Shown here piece by piece: positions 10,119 to 23,000 of a stretch of DNA of 64,000 nucleotides. Each line of letters opens with the position of its first letter. The stretch's first letter is position 1. Under the pieces are notes generated by a model. That model made no database searches, was not told the DNA's origin, and was given only the letters and a program-made list of their open reading frames with translations. The stretch is from Rallus limicola. Its lineage: Eukaryota > Chordata > Aves > Gruiformes > Rallidae. The stretch covers positions 1,186,001-1,250,000 of the forward strand of contig JAKCOZ010000018.1 of NCBI GenBank assembly GCA_022605955.1. Direction: 5' to 3'. The position numbers and the translations under genes are program-made.

Positions 10119-13100
10119 AAACAACAGCAGGGAATGATGCTGAGTGCAGTCACCTCATTTGCAAACAACCACATTGATGTTTGTGACCCAGGACTAGAGA
10201 GGTTTGGCTACTTACAGGCATTCAGCCAACATTTCTGGGCTGAAAGGTAGCCAAAGCGTTATTTTAGTTCTTCTGCTGGCTTTTATCAACAAGGTCCAGG
10301 AAACCTGACTTTCTTCTTTCTTCGTCCTCTAAACGGATGAGATCAAAGACTTAAATATACACCAAAATGATTTGAGACATTCTGAACCGGCAGTCTAAGC
10401 AGCAGCAGCAGCAGCCAGGGGCTGAGCAGCTACCAAGGGCACTGTATCTCCAGGGAAACACCAGGTCTGCTCCCCAGCATGCCACACACACACTCCCAAT
10501 ACACACACAAGCAAAACCCAACTGAGACACTAACACATCTTCCTTTAAATAACAAAAATGTAAAAAATAAAATCAAGCTATTCATTTTAAATGCTGTTCA
10601 AGTAACTTACCCCTGTTTTCTCTCAGCAGGCTTCTACTACTTGTAGGTTGAATACTCAAACTAGACACAGAGTAAGTGCTGGCTTTCTTTTCCACCAGTC
10701 GTTGCCCCCAAAGGGTGTGCTGTGCGCCCACTGTTTGATGCAGGCACATTATACTTTATACCAGTTTAACAAAGCAGCCCTGGTTCAGGGAAAGTCTTTA
10801 AGTAAGTAGAAAAGTTTTATCCATCAAGAAGGTCCTTAAATAATGAATGGGTCATAATTCTTTACAGTCAAAAGCAATTAATTTTCTGTATTATAATCAG
10901 AAGAATAAATCTGAAAAATCCATTCTAATGGCTCTGAATCCAAAGGCAGTGTTGCAGCTGAATTTTTAATCTTAAAATACAGGAACAATGAGGACTTCTG
11001 CTGTTTACACATACAATCTTCTACCAAACAGAACAGCTTTACTGCATATTTAATAGGTAGAACGGGTTTTGTGAGACCGCATGAGATTAAAGACAGCACT
11101 AGATACAGGAAATGCATTTCAAGTAGAAGGGTCCTTCCAAGATACTTCTCAGCTCTACAGCTACAAAAATTCCTGAAATATCCTTTCTGAAATGTACAAA
11201 ATGCCACAGAATGGCTTACTGCAAAAAGCAGTTTTACTTATATGTTTGCAAAGAGCTAAAAATATTGAGCAGAGTGTTAGCACAGAATCCAGCTCAGCTC
11301 TACAGCAAGTATTCTGATGAGGACGCATTTGCTCTCTTCCCTTTAACCAGCTCCTAAATAATCCATCATGTACCCAGAACCTCTGCCTCAAAAGCCACGT
11401 ACTGCTGTTAGCTGGGACTATCAGTTTCTGCCCTTAAACATATTGCTTCAACCTGGGTAACACCTGAAGGTTTTAATTTTTCAGAGAAGGAGAAAGAAGT
11501 AAAAATAATAAAGCTCTTAGTAAAGCTAACAATGACACAACCTCTAGCAGAAAGATCTCGGGAGGGGGACAGGGACACTATTACTACAAGTGAGTTCCCA
11601 CCTCTAAAGGGGAGTGAGGGAGAGCACATCCACATTCTCCCACACGGCAGACACCTCCAGAAGCTCTACTAACAGTCTCTGCTCTGAGTAAGCCAGATTT
11701 TAGTTGATACTCAAGCGGATTCACCTGACCCAGAAAGGAATCACAGAGCAAACATCCCCAGTGCACACCTATCCCAAACTAGTGGGCTGGGAAAGCCACA
11801 GCGTGGGCTGTTCTGCAAGCCCCCAGGTCTAACCATACACCTCATTTAAAGAGCAAGAGAGAGATATTAAAGCATCATCTCTGCTGTCCTCAGGACAAGA
11901 CAACATGCTTCAGTAAAGACACAGAACTACTTATTGATCGAGTCTCGCCCTGAAGCACACCATCCCCAAACGAACAGCAGCAGCTGTTGTACCATGGTCT
12001 ACAGAGACCGAGGATTAACTCCACGCTTGAAATTCCAATTGTATAATTTAAAGGTTAAGGAAACCCTCCTCAATCTTTCCTGATAGTCCTGAAGCTGGAA
12101 ATAGCTGTGTGGCTGCTTCCAGGTAGGACAGGCACCCAGCTCAGCACCCCAGGGAGCTGCAGATCACTGCAGAGCAGACACGGAGGAACACAAGCAGCCA
12201 AGTTTGGTAACTCCTAGTGACAGCTGGAAAGTCTGCGGGGATCAAGTGTAGATCTTTAGGGTTCAGGGCTTCAAGAATTTAACAGCCACAGGGCAGGCAG
12301 GAAGAGAAAGCCATCTCTGCTTTATATTCTTCTCTATGGATGACCGGTTCAGCTCTGGGACGTGGTATTAGCACCGTGGCAGCTGTGGAAATAAGAGCGC
12401 GCTGACTACATGACAGATGCCTTTTGCCTGCAATTAGCATCCAGTCCTAAGACACCAAAAACTTCAAAAGAGACTGAGGTTAGCCACTTGATTAGGCTGA
12501 CCTACAGAAAAAATACAGCGAGCTTTGGCAGGTACTACATCTCCGATGAGTCACTGAGCTCCTGTGCGGAACAGGAGTAACAGATACCTCTGACAAGTTA
12601 CTACAGTCTGCAGCCACAGTTAACTTTTAGAGGTCTGCACATCCTCTACTGAAACTACAGAGCAGCACACTCGCTGCTCCATGTGTAACGAACTCCTGAC
12701 AGTTATTACTCTATCTGTGAGTGGAGAGCAAGTGTGCAGGCCAGCTACAATATGTCAGTCTTTGGCTGAGGGACATCTGCTGCCCATAGTTAAAATAATT
12801 AAACACCCATGCGGTCCATCATGTAACATAATATAACAATAGAATCAGGACTAAGGCAGTTCAGGTACTTACAGACCACGCGTGCACCTCTGATACACCT
12901 TCAGTGTGGGGAACTGCTGAGCAAGCTGCTGCGTCCCTCCTGCTCCAAGGTTCAGGTTTGTTGGTGATGTAGCTCTTCACCAACAGATCTGAAACTTGGA
13001 AAAACCCACTACTTCCTTCCAACTCGGAGAGAGGTTTCAGGAATGAACCCCTAGCTCTTGCTCCCATGCTGCAGAGACGCACCCTTCCCAGCAGGGCCCA

Positions 13101-13950
13101 GGCCACACAGCAAGGGGGCTGTGCAAAAAGTGCTAATGCTACAGGGGGGCCTGGAAGGTGAAGTGCTCAGCACCCTCCTCTAGCACAGCCAAGGAGTATG
13201 CCAGAACCTGCCCGTGACTAACAGCTGCCTGACAGCTCACTGTAAAACACAGAGGCCAAATGAAACCACTGACTAAGCGGAGAACGACTCCAGCACACCA
13301 TGCAGATAAATTCCAGGGATATTACCCCTCCATATCTACAGCTGTCTGTGCACAACAATTAACTTGACAAAGCATGTCAATGAGGGTGTCCAGAGACACA
13401 TGAAAGAGTTTTATACCACATCCAAATGAGCTGATGCTACTATACTGAAGCCTGCTTTCTTCTTCTTAGTGGGCACTCTGTCATTCAAATACACCACAGG
13501 AAAGTTGCATCATCAAAATAGGAACTTTCTAACATTTACTTTTACTCTCCATTTATTCAAAACCAGTAACCTTCATCAGGCAAATCAGTAAGTGATCATC
13601 AGCCTTATAAAACATTCTGCTCACTGCAACTGCTCCGAGTTCAGCTGGTGCTGTTAAGAGTCAAGGACAACATTTAGTTGGTACTCCCTGACCATCCGAC
13701 ACCCACCGGGAACCATGAAAACACAAAGAAACCACTCCAAAAAAGATGAGGTTACATGAGTAACAACCCCCCAACTGCCCCATTCCTCTAAAATATTAAT
13801 TATGCACACATATGCAATGAATAAAAATATAATGGAGATTGTACACAGCAAGTACCCCCGAAACACATGCAACCAGCGATCCTGGGATACTAACTGAAAG
13901 CACTATTTAAAAATCAAAATTGAATCTCAAAAAAACCTAAGCCAAAACCA
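10119..13950. other. CTNNA1 intron 7, non-coding stretch
   Basis: Ordinary intronic sequence. A short (AGC)6 run lies at 10398-10415. No exon, RNA gene or recognisable transposon is seen on either strand. Confidence 0.6.
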
Positions 13951-14062
13951 AATCACCGAATCCTGAAGGTTGGAAAAGCCCTCCAAGTCCAACCATCCCC
14001 CTACCACCTCTATCACTCACTACAGCTTGTCCCAGAGTACTTCCTGGTCGCCTAAGCCTCCA
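13951..14062 (-). mobile_element. Degenerate CR1 3' fragment, minus orientation
   Basis: The plus strand reads like the reverse complement of a CR1 tail: AATCACCGAATCCTGAAGG, then TTGGAAAAGCCCTCCAAG, then TCCAACCATCCCC, followed by a decayed CTTGTCCCAGAGTACTTCC block. It is short and diverged, so the boundaries are approximate. Confidence 0.75.
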
Positions 14063-17000
14063 GCAAACCTAAGTATTGCTCAGCTGCCAGACACTGATGA
14101 AAACAGGCAAAGGTGTTGTCAGTATTACTGATGTTACCCCTGTGTTGGTTTGGGGTTGGGGTTTTCGCTTGTTTTTATTTTAATGATGACTAGGTTCTAC
14201 TTCCCACGTTGGGTTACGCAAGGCAAGGGTTTTGAACTAGTGAAGGAATTGGGACTAACTGCCGAGTCCAGACACTCGGCACCGACTGTTCATAGGCACA
14301 CGGTACCATGAAGAACAAGAATGGGTTTCAGTGACATGAGCCAGGAGAAACTCTCCCCACACCTTTCTATGCCGGAAAGAGAACTCCTTTGTGATTACTG
14401 GAACAGCTCCTACCAAGGCCATTTGGAGAAGTGATTTGGTTATTTCTTCCTTTATATAATGCCATTATAATCAGGAAAGGCCTATTTTACCAGTAGGATA
14501 CCAAAAGCATTCCACTGCCTCCAAAACAGCTATTTCAAACTTGTAGCATATTTCCAGTATCTTCATTAATATTAAAAAGCCTCCTGAACTCCTGCTTCCT
14601 CATTCAAGAGCTGTAATCTATGGCTTTATTCTTGGGAGTCTCTTCCCAAACAAACAAACCCTCCCAAAACAGTGAAATCAGGAGAACACACGTTAGTCTG
14701 CTTCCATGTTCTGTAACATCTTTTAGCTTTCATGGCACCTGACCAGAGTCTTCAGATCTGCTCTAGACTAAGCCCCATTTCTAATCCCTGTAACTCCCCA
14801 GAATTCCTGCTCAGGGCAATGCTGGGGCTGGTTTCTAAGAAGTTCCCGTCTGAAGGACAATCAAATCTCAACCGTGTGAAATGATAAACTCCCTCCCCAG
14901 TCCACGTGGGAGCCCAGTTACTAACTCATCCATCCATCCATCCATCCACCTGCACCCCCTGTGCTCCAGCCACAGGGGTAACTAGCGGTTTCATGCCAGT
15001 ATTTTCAGAGGCAACGGCAGCCAAACAACTCCTCTTCTAAGCTGTGCCACAATCAAACCTTTGTAACTACCATTTAGGGCTATCAACACACTATTTCTTG
15101 AGGGGGGAAAAGCAGTATTACAACAGCACAAAACAATTCTTTTTTTACTGCTATTTTCATATGTGATGTGGGAGAGCAAGGGAAGGGATGGAGAGAGATG
15201 TCTTGTCTCATAAACAAATGATTCTCAAGGGGTTTGTACTACTGTTGTTGTACCAGTACCAGGTAATGGAGCTACTGGTGTTCTCCTAAGGCTTATATCT
15301 GAAGTTAACAGCCCAGGCTTCAGGAAGTGGAGCACACAGTCTCTACACCTCTACAACACACTCCCACTACCAAGGCAAAACTACCTATGCATACTGCTAA
15401 GTAGCAGTAGGAAAGCGCCAAGAAAGTCATTCTGCAGCAACAGGCATCTCCTTAAGAGCTCACAAGTGAGCTGAAATTGGCAGTCACACATCATGCACTG
15501 AAGCTGAGTTTCCCTAGTTTCCATCAAATCATGATGCTGGGCCAAAGCCAACACACCCGGTATCTCCTGCAAGGTGTCAAAGGTTTATGTTTCTCGTTAC
15601 CCTGACTGTGTTTTCCAGTTGAGGTCCCAGAGTCAGGCCGGATTGCTCTCACTTGCACCAGGTTAGGTTCCTGATGCCCACCCACCCCATAAGCAGCACA
15701 TTTGCTCCCTAGAACTCCCCACAGCAGCTCACACTTAGTCAACAGATGGAAGGCAGAGGCTCTATTTTACATAGTTCCAGAAGCAGACAGGTTATTTTGC
15801 AGGGGGTCTGGCATCCCACTCCTTCAGGGGTTCATAAGCATGTGCCCCTTTTCTCTCGCATCCCCACCATGAGCAGGCAGGATGGATGCTGGCACTGGGG
15901 CTCAGGACTCCAGCAACCAGGCTGCTCCTCTGCAGCTCAAGGGCTGACTGGGCAGATGTCTTCTCCTGGGCCACCCTGGACCACTGCCCCAGGGCCCAGC
16001 TCCCACCAATCCCAGCAGAAGAAAACATCCAATGGAAAAGCAGCAGTTCAGCACCATCTTTGCAACAAACAGCTTCCATAATCTCATGACATCGATCTGC
16101 GGACCTTATACACCTCAGAAATGTTGATAAACACTTTATCTTAAACCCACAGCCTTTCTCATTGCAGCATGCAGGTGGAAGCGACACCAGATCTCCACGA
16201 TGGCTGCAGGACCAGGTGAAGCCTAATCCAGGCTGGTTGGGAATGACAGCCCAGGAGCTCAAGGAGGGCAGCACAATATTTTGTCAATACTTACAGCTGT
16301 TTCCTCACAAGCTATTTTGTTGAATGACGACTAGTTAAGCTTGGCTACAGGTCAATTCATCTCACTTTCAGTATGGCTGGGTAGATGGGAGTAGCAGGAT
16401 GGATGGGGGAACGTCTCGGAATACCAAATCAGAGGGACAAAATGCTTCTGCGGGAGCCACGAGACAGCTGCTGGGGCTGGTGAGTAATCCTCTTCTGTGG
16501 AGCCGCCTTTACAGGCTTGATTTTTCTTTTTTATGTTAATTAGTAACCTTATCTAAAGAATATCTCAAGTTTTTCCTTGGCAAATTACATGAACTAATAG
16601 ATATATCCAGAAATATGAAAAGCAGGCTGAAGTTTACACCCGCAGTAATTGTAAGAGCCTTGAAATATTTTAGTTTTTATCAGATTTTACAGGCATGTGA
16701 AAGGATGTAGAAATAGAACAACTAAAATTGGAACAACACAGACCCCTGCAAAACTCAAATGAAAAAAGAGTGAGCCAAGACAGCATATGCCCTTTCCAAG
16801 AGGAAGAGAATGCATTATAAATCTGGGAGTAAAGCCACCTAACTCCTGGCAAGACAGCTCCGAGAAACAGATAATAAAACAATCCTACCAATACAGTCAT
16901 AAGGCATTCAAAGCTAGATGTAACTTATCTGTTGTTATTAGGAATATAAATAGGTTTAGTTTGTGACATTTTAATGTATTTTCTGTAGAAAGGGATTCAG

Positions 17001-20000
17001 CTGCCTTGACCTGCAATATAGCAACAAAACACCTAGGTAGGAAGTTGCCTTCCACAGGAAGCAAAAGCAGTTTTAAAAAAGAAAAAGGGGAAATAGCATG
17101 AAAAGCTGAGTAACTGTGGAGGGACTAGCTACTGTGCAGCTCTAGCCCTGCCAGCACCAAACAGCAGAAGAATCTCCTCTTCCTCGCACGGGTGCATCCC
17201 AGTAAAGCCTTCTGTGGAGGCGAGCGAGTTAAAAATCACTTGAAAGGCAATCGCATTGACCACGAGGTTGTCACCACCGGCTGCAGATACAGAAAGCCAG
17301 CAACCTTGTTCCCATCACCTCCACTTACCTGCAGAGATAGTCTCACCAAGGAACCGTGCAGGATTAGAGAGGCACTAGAAACGCTGCACGCCTAACGTCA
17401 TCTTTTACAGAGACACTATCAAGTCATTATTTACTAAGCTAACTAATTAGCCAGCCACCCTTGCAGATAATGAGAATGCATTAAAGTATTTAAAATTCCA
17501 GCGCAAGCCTGACACATACAAAGTGGCTGCCCTTCTTCAAAAGAAAACTGATGTCAAAGGAAATAAACTGCTTGGGAGTAGCCAGCACATCAGAGGGAGA
17601 GCGGGAAGGTAGCGGCACCTCAGGTGAGCGCTCCCAAAAAAGCAGCAAAGCGAAGCAGAGCGCCGTGGGATGCAGAGGTACTCTGCATTCTTTATTGTAC
17701 CAGCCTCTCCTTGTAAAGGAATCATTAGATAGATGACTGAAATTAGCGTTAGATAAAGCAGCAGCTATTCAAAACAAACAGAATTAATGTACAGAGCTGT
17801 AGGATCTGGCACAGAAAGGCAGGGGAATTGAGTGTACTTAAGCTGACAGCGATCTGAAAAACCCAGCTGGTTAGGCTCAGTTTTACACCAAGAAATAAGC
17901 TTTAACTGACGGCAGCCTAGAGCCACAAGTGCCTTCCCCTTAGGTAGGCACTGCTCCAGGAGTGGGGAACACAGCTCAAGCCACTGAGCAAGCTTACAAA
18001 CTGCAGGAATTAATCCATCTGCTGGAAGAGACACTGGGAATACTCCCAGGGGATGGGAGATTCCTCCATACTTGATATAGTCCTGCTCTTTCACAAAGGT
18101 TTCCCGAGCTCCAGCTGACAGCACCCATGTCTTCTTGGGGGGGTGGCTGGGGTGGAAATGTTTCCACACCAAAACTGGTTGGGGATAAGAGTTAGAGGAC
18201 GTTAAGAGACTTCAAGATCTTAACACCTGCCACCAAAACCAAACAGTTTTACATTCTCTGCAAGTCAGTCATCACGATAGCGTATGGGGGAGTGTAAGGA
18301 CACAAAGATCTGCAGCTTAATTACTACCACCTTCTCTACACACATACTCCTCATTGGATCTCCTCGTTCATTTTAGTTGCAGTTCCCAGAGCAGAGTCCC
18401 AGGGCACCTGTGTACACAGCAGCAGCCTTTTGGGGTGAGAAATGCTGTGTGTGAGAGCACAAGGAGGTGAGCAGGAGGCCACTGTACCCAGATGAGCCCA
18501 CTGTACCCAGATGAGCCCACTGTACCCAGATGAGCCCAGGCAGCAGTCTCACTGGCAGCCACACGAGAGTCAACCTGCTTCTATCCAGCTCTCGCAACAC
18601 AAGAGCATAAACTTTCAGAGTTTGTGAAGCCCCTGCCCTGCTCAGTGAAAAGGTCTCGTGGGGAGAAACACCACCAGCTCATAGGCCATTAGCTCCAGAG
18701 GGGTCAGCTGCTCAAGCACCCAACAGAAGGGCTTTCAGCTTTTTGCTTTTTTAAACAGTTTGGCTATTTCTGCATTAGCTTCTCATTTTCTTGGCTTTTT
18801 TCAGTCTGGTGACCTCTAGAATTGGGATTCTTTGACTCCTGGAGTGATGCCCAAAATCTCATTCTGCCTCTAAGGAAATTCACAATTTGGCATTTCAGGG
18901 GAACAGTATCAGATGAAGTAGCTGCAGTCTTATTTTGTGCTTGACATCAGAGCTCCTGGGTCACCTTCTTCCCCCAAAATGACTCAATAAAGTCAGTCCT
19001 CAAAGGAGGGGTTCAAAGGCAAGAATGAGCCTGCCCCATCTAACAGGTTTTTCCCAGCACAGCCCAAGGAGGTGACTGGTGGGGTGGGCAAAGATACACA
19101 CAGGAACCCTTTGAAAAGGGAACCGAAGCCACAGAAGCCACTTGGGCAATACAAGGTAGGCAGTTCCTCAGCCTCTGTGGGAGTAGGATTAGGGGTTCAG
19201 TGAAGATTCTTTGAATAAAGTCAATGCAGGCTTGGCAGCAGCACACAGCACTAGATTGCAAACACAGGGCTAGCACTCAGAGGTAAGTGTACTACAACTG
19301 CTGGGGAGCCTGAGAAGGAGAAACATCCACCAAGACCTTCCAACACCAGGTACAGGACAGACCACGTGCTACAGACACACTCCAGGGTTATCTTCCTAAC
19401 TGGGAGACAGGATTTTTAAAAAGCACCATGTACTAATGATGCTAATTATCACCTGGATTGACCCTAGAACCTGTCTGTACAGTTAGAAGCTGGCACTGGG
19501 CAAGGGGGGAAATTTCAAAACACAGACATTTCCCCAGCACACAGTGAGGGGGGCTCAGGAGTCGCTGGAAGATGCTTCAGGCTCTCAACACTTCGGTGTG
19601 TATTTTTTTTCAAAAGTTATGCAGCCACACTCATACATCAAAACAACACAAAGAGTTTTACCAGTATCAGAATTATTTGAAGGCTTGGATAATTTAAGAC
19701 AGCGAATGCCCTGACTCCCCCAAACTGCCCCTGTGCTCACCCTCACACTGCATGGACAAATCTGCATCTCTTATTATTAAAAACCCCAAAACAAACCCAA
19801 CCATAAAGCCAGAAAAAAGGGTGCTTGCCTTTAGTGCTTGCCTGAGACCTTTAGTCTCAAATTCAATCAGCCCAGCACAAAGGCAATACAGAACTTTTTT
19901 CAGGAGTTCCTCTTTTACATCCCTGACCAAAACAAGTTCCCTAACATGCAGGGGATGATAGCAGGCTGGGAGGAAAATCCGCAGCTTGCAAAATGCAGGA

Positions 20001-23000
20001 AGGGCTGAGCCCCCTCAGGACACCTACCTGCTGCTGAACACCTTGTCCCAGCAGTGCTGGTTAAATCTGCCCACAGCCACCACACTAACTCATCCATATC
20101 AACCTGCACATCGCCCCCCATCTCCAGCTGCTCCTTATCACCCCCAGCCCCTTCACTCCACAGAGATACCTAGCTCTCAAGTTACCATACCCACAGAGCT
20201 AAACAGCTCCTAAACCCAGAACCTTTTCTTTTCCACGCTTCCCCCGTCCCCAAGAGCTACCAGGCTTCATTTTCCAAGTTCTTTACGCAGGTTTCATCAA
20301 GTAACTGATAATGTCAATTCGAGTTATCAGACTCAGCAAACCACAGATGACAGCACCTCAGGCATACAGAAGAGACTCTGAGCTGAGAAGCAGGTTTTTT
20401 CCCCTGGCCACATATGGCAGCAGTAGAGCACCCAATGAATGACAAAACCCCTCTTCTTGGCAGTCAGAGGTTAACACGTATGCAGCACAAGTCAGTAATC
20501 CACGAATGGCTGCACATCACACAACACTTGTGTTCGGTCTAAAACACAGTGACATTAAGGGAAAACACGCTGGATTTGTAAAAGGTATGGTTATTGTGCA
20601 AGCAAGCTCAGACCTTGGAGACTGCTGATTTTGAAATGCCCTGGGTCTCCCCTTATGGCCTGATACCCAGGGAAAACGTTCTTAAATTGGTGCTGAAGAA
20701 AGCTCATCTTTTAGCAAGGAAGTTCTGGGTCTGAGTGCCCACAGGTTTGTTACTGTTCCCGTAAAGAAACAACTCTAAAAGAAGGCCAATTCAGCAGAAA
20801 TAATTTTTGAGTAAAGAGTCATCTTCAAGGTCACATCGTAAGGTTTTTCTTATAGCTCTGAGCAGAAGAATTTTACCTGTCTTGATTTTTCTCTGCCCAT
20901 TTGCCTCCAACTCCAGTCTCCCCTGTTGAGGGAACATGTCTCTCTGCAGACCAGAAGGAAGCCAAAAGTTTATCCTGCATTTCAACAGCCTTCCAAGATA
21001 CAGTTTAACCCTCATCCCTTCCTCAGACATGAGGAGGATTAAGTCACTCTATTTCCCCCCTCTATTTCCACTCCAGAGGACCGCCACTCCTTGGCTAAGC
21101 CACAAACACTAATTATTCTGTATCGGTTCAGTTGATTTTCTGGGACAGAGTAGGTCTAAAGCTCCAGGACATGTTATGAGCATTACAGAACATCAGCTTT
21201 CTTACACAGGATAAAAAAAGGTTAGAGAAAAGAGCACAGTGTAGGCATTAAACAACACATCTAGAATAGAAACTCTGGGCTCCTGTCAAGAAAGACTGCT
21301 GTTGGTTGCATTTGGATCTATAAAAGAGACGAAGAGATAGTAGAGAGTAAAAAAAAAAGGCAAATAAAGTAGAGTATAACAGGTTTTGTGTATCCCCAGA
21401 GAACTGGAGAGGGTATTAGCAGTACCAGAGAGCAGCAGAACCACATGTGCACAGGCAGGGACTATCCTCATTCTCTCCCTTCGTTATCTTCTGACTCTCA
21501 TCTTGTCAAGAGGCAGGAACTTAATCAGAAGTTTACATTAGATCAAGGCTAAAGAGCAAGGGGAAGCCCACAACCTGAGACACAAGTGTTTTGCTGTAAT
21601 GCAGGAACTATAGTATTCCAATTCTGTACTAATTCCATCATCCCTCCCCTCCAACCAGAGAGATTCTAAAGCCCAGTTGTGTGTGTAATGCTTCTGCACA
21701 CTGAGAGCATGATCCTGCTGGAGGCTAAAAGCCTGTTTAGCCACAGATCAGTAGTCACTGTGCAAACTTCCATGCTCCATTCTGTCTATATTCCTCAACG
21801 TTGGCTTGGAGCACCCAAGTTATCGCCGAATGGGGCTTCGTTAGGGGAGACTAAATATATAACTCTATGTAGGCAGATAAGAGTTCAAATATTTTCCTAC
21901 AAAACAGTAGGATTCCAATGAATTAAATCACAAACTACAGCATTTAAAGCTGAATCCATGCACAGAACTACAACATATTTATGTAATATGGTTTTCAGCT
22001 CAGCAATGGCGAAGCACTGCTAAATGCCAACCACCACAGCAAACAAGCGTGTGCAGCTCATCATTGCAGTTAAATGTTATCTCAACAGCATCAGATTAAT
22101 AAAGGTATGGATTTATAATATTAGAAGTATTAGACATGTGCTAACACTGGAGACAGACATATGTCTAGGAAGGAAGGAAAAACAGATGTTTCATCATTAC
22201 AAACTTAAAGGGGTGGGGAGAAGAGGAGGGATCAGGTCAGAAGGAAGCCTTCATCACCACACAAGGTGCCTACAGGGCTCAGTTCTCAAGCTGAGACAGC
22301 GTTAGACTTCAATTGTACTGCACACACAAATGGTGCAAGCACTGCAAGTGAGGGCAGCAACCTTCCTCCTGGTACATATATAAAAGGTCTACACCAAAAA
22401 TACTGAAAAGCACAGAGAAGCTGCAAAGTTGAGTACTGCTGTACAAGCTGCTTCAGCCCAAGCCCCAGCAATGGTCAAATCTATTGGATTTAAGAGTTAT
22501 TACTAGCCATTCTGTGCCAAACAAGCAGCAAAGGCTGCAGTAGGGGGTGGAGAAGAGCAGTGATTCAGGATTTCATCAGACTGCCAAGCTCCCGCTAGAA
22601 CTAGACTTTGGGCATGAGCTGGGCTTTGTTGGGTTTCTCTAGGTGGGTTTTTCTATGTGCTTCCTGAGGAGATGAATTCTTACTGCACAGCACAAAGGCT
22701 GCACCTTGGGCCTGACCAAGTATTCAGGACTTTCAAGTTGTGCCACTTGCTCAAACAGATTGGTAGCCTGAGGTGGGGCTGGCTGCGCTGCCTTGACAAA
22801 GAACTGAGGCCCAGCCATGCTGCCCTCTTTCTCCTCCTGAGGCTGAGCACCCTCATCACAGCAGTTGTGTGGGAACCATGTGTCCATGCACCTGTCAAGG
22901 CAAGCTCAGAGTAACCTCTGGGATGACAGGGAGCTCCAAAGAGCTTTAAAACCCAAGGCTTCCAAGGCTGGAAAGGCTTTGGTGAGCTGCCTTCCTCTTA

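Noticed and set aside
15792..16274. 160-codon minus-strand open frame in intron 7
   Set aside because: No recognisable motif; overlapping frames on both strands suggest chance absence of stops.
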